From Lewinellaceae bacterium (GTDB lineage: Bacteria > Bacteroidota > Bacteroidia > Chitinophagales > Saprospiraceae): a stretch of 23,264 nt of DNA. The notes below the pieces were generated by a model. It was given only the letters and a program-made list of their open reading frames with translations. It had not been told where the DNA came from and made no database searches. The position numbers and the translations under genes are program-made. Positions 9,030 to 15,927 of this stretch are shown here, in pieces. Location: assembly GCA_016710765.1 (NCBI GenBank), contig JADJUJ010000013.1, positions 1 to 23,264 on the forward strand, read 5' to 3'. Each line of letters begins with the position of its first letter. Within the stretch, counting starts at the first letter, position 1.

Positions 9030-9067
9030 AAGGGGTTTTAGCAGCAGTCGCTGCTAGACCCTTGTTC
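9030..9067 (+). terminator. Terminator of tRNA-like copy 2
   Basis: AAGGGGTTTTAGCAGC / GCTGCTAGACCCTT with loop AGTC is a homologue of the terminator at 8651. Its T tract is interrupted (CTTGTTCTTTG), so it is likely weaker. Confidence 0.65.
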
Positions 9068-9083
9068 TTTGAAATACAGCCCT

Positions 9084-9160
9084 TGGAGTTTAACACAGTT
9101 GGTGCAGAACATCCCGATTTTACATCGGGAGGGTCGGGGGTTCGAATCCCTCAACTCCCA
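9084..9160 (+). pseudogene. tRNA-Val-like copy 3 with expanded anticodon arm
   Basis: 77 nt. Acceptor TGGAGTT/AACTCCC (first pair T-C). The D-arm begins ACAC and ends GAAC, so its pairing is largely lost. The anticodon arm is CCCGATTTTACATCGGG, and the T-arm GGGGG-TTCGAAT-CCCTC is intact. Confidence 0.75.
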
Positions 9161-9166
9161 CAACAC

Positions 9167-9202
9167 AAGGGTTTAGCAGCAATCGCTGTTAGACCCTTTT
9201 TC
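9167..9202 (+). terminator. Terminator of tRNA-like copy 3
   Basis: AAGGGTTTAGCAGC (9167-9180), loop AATC, GCTGTTAGACCCTT (9185-9198) and a T run. Almost identical to the terminator at 8651-8688. Confidence 0.85.
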
Positions 9203-9223
9203 TTTACCCAAAACCACATAATC

Positions 9224-9472
9224 ATGCCCCAGACCTACATCCTTTATTCAAAACTACTCGACAAGTACTACATCGGACATACCGAAACAACTGCTGAAGA
9301 AAGGCTCCAAAAACATCTTAGAAACCACGATGGGTTTTTACTGCCAAGGCCAAAGATTGGACTATTGTTTTCGCACGCGCTTTTGAAACAAAATCTGAGG
9401 CGGCTGCTTTTGAACGAAAATTAAATCTGGAAATCGAAAGCAATGATTCAGAAACTGGTCGGTGGAGTTTAG
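9224..9472 (+). pseudogene. GIY-YIG endonuclease, second copy (frameshifted)
   Basis: This copy is almost identical to the gene at 8707, including MPQTYILYS, LDKYYIGHTETTAEERLQKHLR and the same 249-base span. Two inserted bases in GGGTTTTTACTGCC (near 9336) throw the frame off. Two missing bases near 9417-9430 restore it, so the middle third is out of frame. As with copy 1, the TAG stop (9470-9472) is supplied by the following tRNA-like unit. It may be a truly decaying copy, or an intact one with sequence errors; the compensating indels suggest errors. Confidence 0.8.
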
Positions 9473-9539
9473 CCCAGTTGGTGCAAAAGCATCCGATTTT
9501 ACATCGGGGAGCGTCGGGGTTCCGATCCCTCAACTCCCA
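9463..9539 (+). pseudogene. tRNA-Val-like copy 4, overlapping the end of GIY-YIG copy 2
   Basis: The 77-nt body has the same lost D-stem pairs and the expanded anticodon arm, with several balanced indels (AAAAGCATCCGATTTTACATCGGGG) and a T-arm reading GGGGTTCCGATCCCTC. The acceptor GGAGTT/AACTCCC is kept. Confidence 0.7.
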
Positions 9540-9550
9540 CACTGAGAATC

Positions 9551-9584
9551 AAGGAATTGCGACAATTATTGTAATTCCTTTTTT
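9551..9584 (+). terminator. Terminator closing the tRNA/GIY-YIG cluster
   Basis: AAGGAATT ... AATTCCTT, with inner pairing ACAAT/ATTGT and a GCG bulge, followed by T6. It is unrelated in sequence to the other cluster terminators. Confidence 0.75.
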
Positions 9585-9623
9585 CGTTACTTGCACTTGG
9601 ATATTTCCAATATTTTAAATAAT

Positions 9624-9640
9624 ATGTTTAGAGTAAACAT
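9624..9640. promoter_or_regulatory. Operator-like palindrome
   Basis: ATGTTTA-GAG-TAAACAT is a perfect 7-bp inverted repeat in the AT-rich spacer between the tRNA cluster and the island genes. Similar half-sites TGTTTA ... TAAACA (9-base spacer) occur at 13925-13945, on the other side of the island's minus-strand genes. A regulator-binding role is a guess. The rest of 9585-9714 shows nothing else. Confidence 0.3.
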
Positions 9641-9714
9641 TTTGTTCTCAAGGAAATTTCGATCGCACATCTTGCAATTTTAGATGTACAATAAATAAAT
9701 GCTTCAAACTTGTT

Positions 9715-10723
9715 TCATTCACTCTTTTTGAAAAAACTAATCAGGTCCTCTTCATGACCTCCATTAATATAACATTGAGCCCGCTGCAAAACAATTGTCG
9801 CTCTTTCAATTGTTTCGACACTGTATCTAGTATCTGTACGGGAAGTTTTAATGCTTTCTACAATTTCAGTAAAAGCTGCACCTACTACTTCAATTGAGGC
9901 TTTCTTCTCTAATAGCCTTTCCAATAATTCAATTTGATTTTTCAGTTTGACATCCTTAGTGTTGATCTTCTTTGGCGGATCAATAGTGTAAAAATTTTTG
10001 AGATAAATCTGTGGGTCTTCTTTGTCAGACAAAAAATCGATTTTCTCAGCCTGTCGTAATGTGTGTACTTTCAGGTATTCCAACTCGGATAAAATAAGAT
10101 TGAGCATTTGATTGTTGGCATCACCAGGATTATCTGGAATCTTGATTGCTGCCGGACTGGTCAAGCCAAGCAGCCTTACCAGAGATGTTACACCCTTTTT
10201 ATCATGTGAAGCACCGGTTTCTTTCAGAGCTTTAATCAGCTTCCTCCTGTCATACTCGACATGATCATGCCTCAAGTCAGACTGATACTCTTGAAAACGG
10301 AAAGAGTGAATATCAAATATTGCCCTGGTGCCTATTTCCTGAACCAAAACTGTTGGCATATCAAACGCCTGCCGAAGTCCAAGGCTCGAACAGCACATTG
10401 GGGTTATGGCTACTCAAATCACAGATTGCCATCGGGCTGTCAACAACCGCTGCAACATATGCAAAATGAATCAGGTCGGAACTTGAACTATCGTCTGCCC
10501 GATAGGCTTTGTATCCAGCCTCTTCGCATGCAGGAACATAAAGAAGGTCATACACCAATTGGAAATGCCCAGGAGCATAACCTTCTGGGTCAGAGAAGGG
10601 CATGATTACAAAGCATTCAGGTTTATTTTTTTTGTCTGGCAAAGGGGCAATATCAGTAGAGCCCGGTTTGTTCTTACCTGTCAGAATTATCTTGTTTTCA
10701 CCTGTTTCTTTCTTATTTTCCAT
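9715..10723 (-). CDS. TIR / nucleoside 2-deoxyribosyltransferase-like protein, one frameshift
   Basis: From ATG 10723 a charged N-terminus of about 35 residues precedes ECFVIMPFSDPEG. This is followed by AYRADDSSSSDLIHF and AICDLSSHNPNVLFE. A single extra base near 10382 breaks the frame, after which LGLRQAFDMPTVLVQE continues. CFVIMPF ... D(L)S..NPNVLFELGLR is the signature of the Rossmann-like TIR / nucleoside-deoxyribosyltransferase superfamily, and the Glu of NVLFELG is the expected catalytic residue. Related domains cleave NAD or nucleotide glycosidic bonds and serve as effectors in several bacterial immune systems. The C-terminal half (about 200 residues, with HVEYDRRKLIKALKETG, LSELEYLKVHTLRQAEKI and other helices) is not recognised and may be a sensor or oligomerisation region. 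Reconstructed length about 335 residues. It is the last gene of a co-directional run. The fold is likely; a defence role is inferred. Confidence 0.7.
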
Positions 10724-10771
10724 AACTGAGATGGTATCTTAATACGTATGAACCTTTGTAAGAAATCAAAC

Positions 10772-11509
10772 TCAAAACCGGTAATCCTCATCCATCCGTT
10801 TCACATGCTCCTCAAATGACCGAGCATACAAGTCGGTAGCCCGTCTGGTTTCAAATGCCAGGGCAAAGATTCCCTTCCAGAGTTTTTCATGATTGGATAC
10901 AATTGGGAAAAAAGACTCCAGTGGCTTTCTTTCATTCCGAATATCAGAATAGGAATTGGTATTGAAATTATACCCTCCGAATATGAAGTTGTACTCCAGG
11001 TTCTTAACCTCCATTTTAAAGGCTTGGTCCTTGACTGTGAAAACAAAACTATGGTAACAGGACACGTCTCCGAGTGGTATAAAAAAAATGCCTACACGGA
11101 GAACGCTATATGCATTGACCCGCATGGGAAACCAACCCTCGGTTATGAATTTACCCGACTCAAAGTCTTCGTATTCCTTAACTGCGGCAAATTTTCGGTA
11201 TGACAAAGCAGCCTGCTCCTTCACGCGTTGCATGATCTGGGCCTTGGACATTCCTGGGCACTGAAACACATACCGAAATGAGAAAGAGTTCATCACTGAA
11301 TCGTAGGGTAGTTCAGGATAACCGCCTTCGCTATCAATCAAGCTTTTTAATGCCGCGCCTCTCGTTTTATATTGATCCAGATTGATCTTACCCTCATTGT
11401 AGAGGTCTTTCATGGCCTGGCGTTCTAATGCCTCTGTTTGGCCAAATAAATATGAGGATCCAGCAAGTACCCAAAAGAGAACTAGAGTAAGGTTAAAAGC
11501 GCGTTTCAT
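10772..11509 (-). CDS. Secreted DUF4468-like protein
   Basis: An intact 245-residue ORF. MKRAFNLTLVLFWVLAGSSY is a signal peptide cleaved near LFGQ. A SHOCT-like helical pair follows (ALERQAMKDLYNEGKINLDQY). The rest contains YVFQCPGMSKAQIMQRVKEQ, KEYEDFESGKFITEGWFPM and a long beta-rich tail. The 'G(M)SK..I..R......' and 'DFESGKFI.EG' pair resembles DUF4468, a TBP-like-fold domain of secreted Bacteroidota proteins of unknown function. It sits 24 bases after the nuclease gene and 48 bases before the TIR-like gene, so co-transcription is plausible. It is one of the few unbroken genes here. Confidence 0.65.
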   Translation of the reverse strand: MKRAFNLTLVLFWVLAGSSYLFGQTEALERQAMKDLYNEGKINLDQYKTRGAALKSLIDSEGGYPELPYDSVMNSFSFRYVFQCPGMSKAQIMQRVKEQAALSYRKFAAVKEYEDFESGKFITEGWFPMRVNAYSVLRVGIFFIPLGDVSCYHSFVFTVKDQAFKMEVKNLEYNFIFGGYNFNTNSYSDIRNERKPLESFFPIVSNHEKLWKGIFALAFETRRATDLYARSFEEHVKRMDEDYRF

Positions 11510-11533
11510 TTTTCTGGTTTAATTTTATTAAGG

Positions 11534-12719
11534 TTATTTTTTCAGCGACCGAATCACCATCTCTTTGTCAATGACCACGTCTCTCAATAAGGTGTTAATG
11601 GAAAGTTTTTTCTCTATTCCCATTTCAACGTAAGTGTTGTAAATCGCAAAAAGGGTGTCAGCGGTAATCAACGACAGTTCGGTTTCGTTATCCAATCTAC
11701 AGTCATTGATAAAATCATCCGTGAACTCCGGTGCCAGGACAAAAGCCTTTAAAACACGATACCCCTTTTTTGTTGCATTCTCCTTGTAAGACCGAACTTG
11801 TCGCGACACCTGGCTATATTTGCTGCTAGCCTTTTTCTTTAATGGACTTGCACTCAATGATTACTATGTCAGAATCTGACTCCCGGAGAATTATGTCTGC
11901 TCGGTTATTGGAATCACTAATTTCTTTCAAGCATTTGTTGTCAACATTGAAACCAAGTTTTGCAAATATTGACTTTGTAACCTCCTCGAATTTGATTCCA
12001 AGTTCGGCTTCTTTGATCTCCAGGCCATTATCACCAAGAGCGGGAAGGTTACGAGATGCGATATGCATGTAGTTCTCAATGTAGAGATCACCAACATCCT
12101 TGTACCTATCCAAAATATTCTGTAATTGGTTGCCCCTGGTAGAAATCTGGGCCTTTTCACAGAACGACTTTATGATATCATCTGGCAGAGCGGTAAGTAT
12201 ATCAATTGGCTTAAGACTATAAGTCAAAAGTGTTTTTGCCTTCATTACCTCTCCCTCCTGAAGTTCGAATTCTGATCTGATCTGATTGTTGATTCCACGA
12301 ACGTATTTAGATAAGTCACCGAGCAATTTGTCATAACCACCAAGAGAAATACTCAAACTTCCATCACTTTCTTTTCTTTCAAAGTAGTCGATAATAATAT
12401 CAATTTTTGCACCCAGTGTGGCACCCTTCAATTCATCTAGAATCAAAAGACGTTTTTCCACAAGATCATTTAGGAATGCCTTGCGATCGGTTTTTGTAAC
12501 GTCGTCCTTGTAAATGCCATTAGACAAGGCGCTACGTAAACTGATACCCTGGTTTAGGATTTGGTTGATTTTAGCATCCCTGTCTAGTTTCAGATCAATG
12601 CCATGCTTCCTGCAAAGTTGGTTTAAATTTGGGTCCTTCAACACTTTAAGTACCCGACGAAATACCTTATCTGGAATCTCTTTTTCCTCGGATCCTTCTC
12701 TGAATATTAACGATCTCAT
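11534..12719 (-). CDS. PD-(D/E)XK nuclease-domain protein, one frameshift
   Basis: ATG 12719 opens MRSLIFREGSEEKEIPDKVF and a mostly helical N-terminal region of about 200 residues of unknown fold. The C-terminal part holds the nuclease core: KFEEVTKSIFAKLGFNVD (helix with Glu), RADIILRESDSDIVIIECKS (the D...ECK active site), then after a homopolymer indel near 11840 KYSQVSRQVRSY, KAFVLAPEFTDDF and SLITADTLFAIY. This is the order alpha-helix / D / ExK / helix / strand of Mrr- or restriction-type PD-(D/E)XK enzymes. About 395 residues. Upstream, 12735-13367 ends 15 bases away in the same frame, separated only by TAA. A neighbouring frame across the junction reads NLTVYVPDE, so the two may be one protein of about 600 residues. 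No methyltransferase is adjacent. Nuclease fold likely; target unknown. Confidence 0.7.
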
Positions 12720-12734
12720 CCGGTACGTATACTG

Positions 12735-13367
12735 TTAGGTTACGCTTGGAATAAAAAATGATGCCCCAATGGATGACGTATACTTAATGGCCTCATCCAG
12801 ATCCAAAGGTTTGAGAGGAATTGTTGAATAGTTGATCAGTTTTAACTCCTCTTGAGAAAGATCCAAGCCAATTGCTAAAGCGGTTAGGATAGACTGTTCA
12901 TCTCTAGTTATTTTGCTCTCCTGGGCATTTTCTTTATCATTATTATATGCTGCCTGCAGGCATGCCTTAAATGTCCGATAATCCCGGACACGGAGATCCT
13001 GCGAATCAGAATCAACTGAAGCCTGAAACTCCTTGATCTTGGCCTTTAATTGCTTTACTTCCTTTTCGTAAAGCGCAAGCAACCACTCCCGCTTCATGAT
13101 ACACTTTCCATCACGAATCAGAATATCAATGAAAATATCAAGTTGGGATGTAGTATTGAGGAACTCCTTTTATCTGGTCAGTGTATTCAGGCTCAACCAA
13201 TTTGAAGACCCTGTTATAATACTGATGTCAGCATTCTTTAGCGCGCCATCCTGCTGGCTCTTTATTTTATTGACAGCAGCATTCTGAGGAGAAATGGAAT
13301 CGAGATCCTTAAAAGTGGGTTCTTCTCAAACGAGTTAAGTTCAGACAGTACATCCTCTAGTTTCATG
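12735..13367 (-). CDS. Unrecognised coiled-coil protein upstream of the nuclease, frameshifted
   Basis: From ATG 13367 the frames join as MKLEDVLSELNSFEKNP, FKDLDSISPQNAAVNKIKSQQ, RVFKLVEPEYTDQIKGVPQYY, LDIFIDILIRDGKC and MKREWLLALYEKEVKQLKAK. A charged helix follows, then TALAIGLDLSQEELKLINYS and YTSSIGASFFIPSVT, with the stop at 12735. At least two frame changes (near 13310 and 13150-13200) are needed. About 210 residues, with a probable coiled coil at EKEVKQLKAKIKEFQA. I recognise no family. It is either a partner of the PD-(D/E)XK protein or that protein's N-terminal part. Confidence 0.55.
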
Positions 13368-13420
13368 GTATACTTGGGTTAGTATTTTGAAGGTGTTTTT
13401 ATCGATTAAAAGATTCACTT

Positions 13421-13603
13421 TCACTCCTTCTTCCCCTTCGTCATTTCATCGTAAAGTCGTGCCTTCAGCGCCTGATTCTCCGCCTCCAGCCTCCTCACCT
13501 TCTCCTCCATCTCCTGGATCTGCTTCTCCGTGTAGTATCGGCCGGCAATTTCGCGGCCGCCAGATTCAACAGGTTCAAGTTCTTGAACCACTACCCCCAG
13601 CAT
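13421..13603 (-). CDS. Small coiled-coil protein, remnant of an XRE-type regulator
   Basis: The ORF reads MLGVVVQELEPVESGGREIA, then YYTEKQIQEMEEKVRRLEAE and NQALKARLYDEMTKGKKE. The upstream bases extend it as FPTLAKMLGV. 'LAKMLGVxVQELxEP' is the last helix of the HTH in XRE/Cro-like regulators, and a C-terminal leucine-rich coiled coil is usual in their Bacteroidota versions. The rest of the HTH is missing or lost in other frames. A consensus promoter lies directly upstream (13653-13684), so the 60-residue coiled coil may be expressed on its own. It precedes the nuclease pair by 53 bases. Confidence 0.45.
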   Translation of the reverse strand: MLGVVVQELEPVESGGREIAGRYYTEKQIQEMEEKVRRLEAENQALKARLYDEMTKGKKE

Positions 13604-13652
13604 TTTTGCAAGTGTAGGAAAGTGCCTTTACCTTATACAGATAATATCTGAG

Positions 13653-13684
13653 CAAATATAATTGCCGAGAGCAATATTTGCAAC
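13653..13684 (-). promoter_or_regulatory. Promoter for the minus-strand nuclease/TIR-like run
   Basis: On the minus strand GTTG (13684-13681) and TATATTTG (13660-13653) are 20 bases apart. The -7 box is a perfect TAnnTTTG. The transcript would start near 13645 and enter the gene at 13603. Confidence 0.5.
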
Positions 13685-13833
13685 TAATTGACTTCAAAAT
13701 GCAAGGCTGACAAAACGGCATATGAACGGAGAATTCACAGCACCGATCAACAGTACCACCTACCATGTGTCAAGGTGGCATATGCTAGGCATCTAACAGG
13801 GGTATTTATAAATCCAAGCTCCGGATGATGATT

Positions 13834-13945
13834 GTCTGGAATAAGATCACTTATTTCCGGACGGGTCAGCTGGTGGGTGAGTGAACTGTGCCGTATTAAC
13901 TTATTTGCTTCACCCAAATTTGTATGTTTAAATCCAGTCTAAACA
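13834..13945. other. Gene-free region 13700-14041 with inverted and direct repeats
   Basis: No gene is seen here. GTCTGGAATAAG (13834-13845) and CTTATTTCCGGAC (13850-13862) form an imperfect hairpin. TGTTTA (13925-13930) and TAAACA (13940-13945) form a spaced palindrome. GATTAGCAC occurs twice, at 13958 and 14006, 48 bases apart. They could be regulator sites between the divergent promoters at 13653 (minus) and 14042 (plus). Confidence 0.3.
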
Positions 13946-14041
13946 TGGACTATTCAAGATTAGCACTCAAACTACTACCATTTAGATCGAAACGATGCTG
14001 TACGGGATTAGCACGGTTGGGTATAAAAAATTATAAAAATA

Positions 14042-14073
14042 TTTGCATCTATAAAATTACACCTGTAACTTTG
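14042..14073 (+). promoter_or_regulatory. Consensus Bacteroidota promoter
   Basis: TTTG (14042-14045), 20-base spacer, TAACTTTG (14066-14073). Both elements and the spacing match the Bacteroidota consensus, giving a start near 14080. Confidence 0.7.
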
Positions 14074-14079
14074 CCTTAC

Positions 14080-14255
14080 AACCACTAGAGGTATAGCATC
14101 ATAATAGGTTAGATTTTTTAACCTGCAAAATGCCTCAAGTCGCATTGTCGAATTTTGACAGATTAGCGGCGAATGTTAGATTTAAAGCACTGCCATACCT
14201 GATTTTTCAGGTATCCGTTGTGTCATTTAAAACTAATATTCGCCGCTTTTTTTTT
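14080..14255 (+). ncRNA. Candidate small structured RNA or structured leader
   Basis: Between the promoter at 14042-14073 and a T8 tract at 14248-14255 lie three hairpins. The first is AGGTTA/TAACCT (14106-14124). The second is a long stem AGCGGCGAATGTTAGATTTAAA (14165-14186) with TTTAAAACTAATATTCGCCGCT (14226-14247). Nested in its loop is a perfect 8-bp stem ATACCTGA/TCAGGTAT (14196-14215). The long stem plus T tract is an intrinsic terminator, so the expected transcript is about 175 nt. The ORF that crosses it has no protein-like features. It could be a free small RNA, or an attenuator for the membrane protein gene at 14365. No known RNA family is recognised. Confidence 0.5.
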
Positions 14256-14364
14256 GCCCCTTTGGCAAGGGTCGGTCGAAGTCTCCACGACAGGAAGTTG
14301 GAGGCTGATAAACAAAGCCCCTCATCTGGCAGGACGAAGGGCTGGAATTCTAAAATTAAGCTAT

Positions 14365-14529
14365 ATGTTTAATTTCAAGTTTGGAACCAGATGGTTCAAT
14401 ATGTCTGGAAAAGACCTACAGGGGAATGATTTACGGAACACGCTCCTGTTCCTTTCCTTCATGTTGCTGGTAATAGCAGGAATGCTATTCTACCTAGAAC
14501 CATCAAAGTTCATGATTTTTTTTGAATAA
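14365..14529 (+). CDS. Small single-pass membrane protein, 54 residues
   Basis: MFNFKFGTRWFNMSGKDLQG precedes LLFLSFMLLVIAGMLFYLEP, one clear transmembrane helix, and the protein ends FMIFFE. An alternative start at the internal Met (14401) would give MSGKDLQGN and 42 residues. A terminator follows 17 bases after the stop. No family is recognised. Gene status rests on the membrane helix, the downstream terminator and the upstream promoter/RNA. Confidence 0.5.
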   Translation: MFNFKFGTRWFNMSGKDLQGNDLRNTLLFLSFMLLVIAGMLFYLEPSKFMIFFE

Positions 14530-14546
14530 GTAAAAACATTAACATT

Positions 14547-14575
14547 AGAGCCCTGCCGGAAGGTGGGGCTCTTTT
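14547..14575 (+). terminator. Terminator after the small membrane protein
   Basis: AGAGCCC (14547-14553) and GGGCTCT (14566-14572), followed by TTT. Confidence 0.75.
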
Positions 14576-14618
14576 ATTCTCGGTACAAAATAAAAAAATT
14601 AGTATAGCATATATCTAT

Positions 14619-15298
14619 TCATCGGCCCCTTCGATATGACTCAATTTCTCTGTAATATGAATTGTCCCACTTATTCACATTGAATTCATTAAAAAGGAAT
14701 TCTGACATCTTACTATCAATTTCAATTGTACAATCGCCAAGCACAATATAATACCTACTTAAGTCTGCAAACCTTACATATGGTGCATGTCCACCCTGAT
14801 GAGCTATCCCGCCTCTTACCCTAATAAATTGATTAATTGGCTCAATTGATCTAGTTATCCACATTGAGGTGAAGTCGTCAATCCCTAGAAACCTTTTATA
14901 AAGGGTTATTAGGTTTTTTGAGTTTGGGGTATTCAATATATCAATTTCATTTGATGCCAATCCAACCCACAAATTTTTCCAACCTGTATCTGCAAGTTCT
15001 ATTGGGTAAATTTCATTTTTATCCGTTTTAACTTTTTGGAGATATATTTTTCACTTCAATCGGTAAGTCTGTTGCTAAGATTGACGTGTTGAGTATTAAT
15101 TGGATACTTTCAATAAGTAGTGATTCATTATACCTCTCCCCACGCCGCAGAAAGCATTACCGTTTGCGCTCCTAGTTAGAAATCAAGCCTTCTTCTACCT
15201 CGATTGCCATTTGCAGAAGTCCTATAAACAGACATTAACTCCCTTACATCATTTAATAACTCTAGGTATTTAATATAAGATTTAGAGGCATATTGAAC
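14619..15298 (-). CDS. HEPN-domain protein (predicted RNase), frameshifted
   Basis: Joining frames on the minus strand gives VQYASKSYIKYLELLNDVREL, MSVYRTSANG, then (A)QTVMLSAAWGEVYNESLLIES, ILATDLPIEVKN, ELADTGWKNLWVGLASNEID, and finally an unbroken stretch to 14619 that includes PINQFIRVRGGIAHQGGHAP. 'A..MLSAAWE.Y.E.LL' in the first half and R-x4-H (RGGIAH) in the second half fit the RiboL-PSP/MAE_28990-type HEPN family. These domains are RNases used in toxin-antitoxin, Abi and other defence systems. Frame changes lie near 15030, 15130 and 15180. The true start is not clear; coding sense begins within 10 bases of the integrase stop. About 225 residues. No antitoxin-like partner is seen next to it. 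Confidence 0.6.
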
Positions 15299-15304
15299 GA
15301 GATT

Positions 15305-15890
15305 CTAGTTTTGAAAATAAAGTTTCCTATCCGCCTCATCCAGCACACTCTGATCAAACGCCTTCAAGTACGAATCCGTTACCTGAATATCTGAGTGCCC
15401 CAGCGCTTCCGAAATCACCTCTAATGAAACACCAGCCCGCTTCAAACTGGTGGCATAGGTGTGACGGGCCGTATAAAACGAAAAGCTGGTCTATCATGAG
15501 CCCCAATTCATCTGCTACTTCCCTGATGCCTTTGTTACGGGCCTTGGCAAACCGGGTCAGCCTGTTCCGCTGCTGCTCCACATCTGACCAATATACTTGG
15601 ACCAGCCTGTTACCGCCTCGGTTTCTTTCCAGGATTTCATGAATTCTCTCTGTTATCGGAACACTGAAGGACTTGCCGGTCTACGCTCGCCTGAACTCAA
15701 TTCTGCCGGCCACATTTTTCTGAGGACCAAGTTCGGCAATATCAACCAAATTTACACCCCTAAAATAGAAGGAAAGTAGAAAAATGCCGATGTACATCCT
15801 GAGCGGGTGGTCAAGCGGAACCCACAAGGCCCGCATATACGAATGGGTTGTGGCCTTCTGGGCTTTTTCCATAGCCTTGCTACAGCGTAT
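15305..15890 (-). pseudogene. Tyrosine recombinase (phage-type integrase), 5'-truncated and frameshifted
   Basis: The catalytic domain is readable in order: LDHPLRMYIGIFLLSFYFRG (first catalytic Arg) and VNLVDIAEL, TGKSFSVPITERIHEILERN (Lys region), WSDVEQQRNRLTRFAKARNK, then in corrected frames ARHTYATSLKRAGVSLEVIS (HxxR-type box), EALGHSDIQVTDSYLKAF (His and nucleophilic Tyr) and the tail DQSVLDEADRKLYFQN, with stop at 15305. The SAM-like N-terminal domain is missing. At the 5' side the coding sense fades into a repeat-like AT stretch and then a terminator facing it (15928-15952). Such enzymes integrate mobile elements, often at tRNA genes. It overlaps nothing but abuts the HEPN gene. Confidence 0.75.
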
Positions 15891-15927
15891 CCCGATTTTT
15901 TTTTCGCACGGATTTTCACAGATTTTT

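Noticed and set aside
8568..9539. Four additional functional tRNA-Val genes
   Set aside because: All have a 19-nt anticodon arm, a mismatched first acceptor pair and a damaged D-stem, so they are listed as tRNA-like copies.
14130..14372. An 80-residue ORF over the candidate RNA
   Set aside because: Its frame crosses the long hairpin and T tract, has no recognisable protein pattern and conflicts with the terminator.
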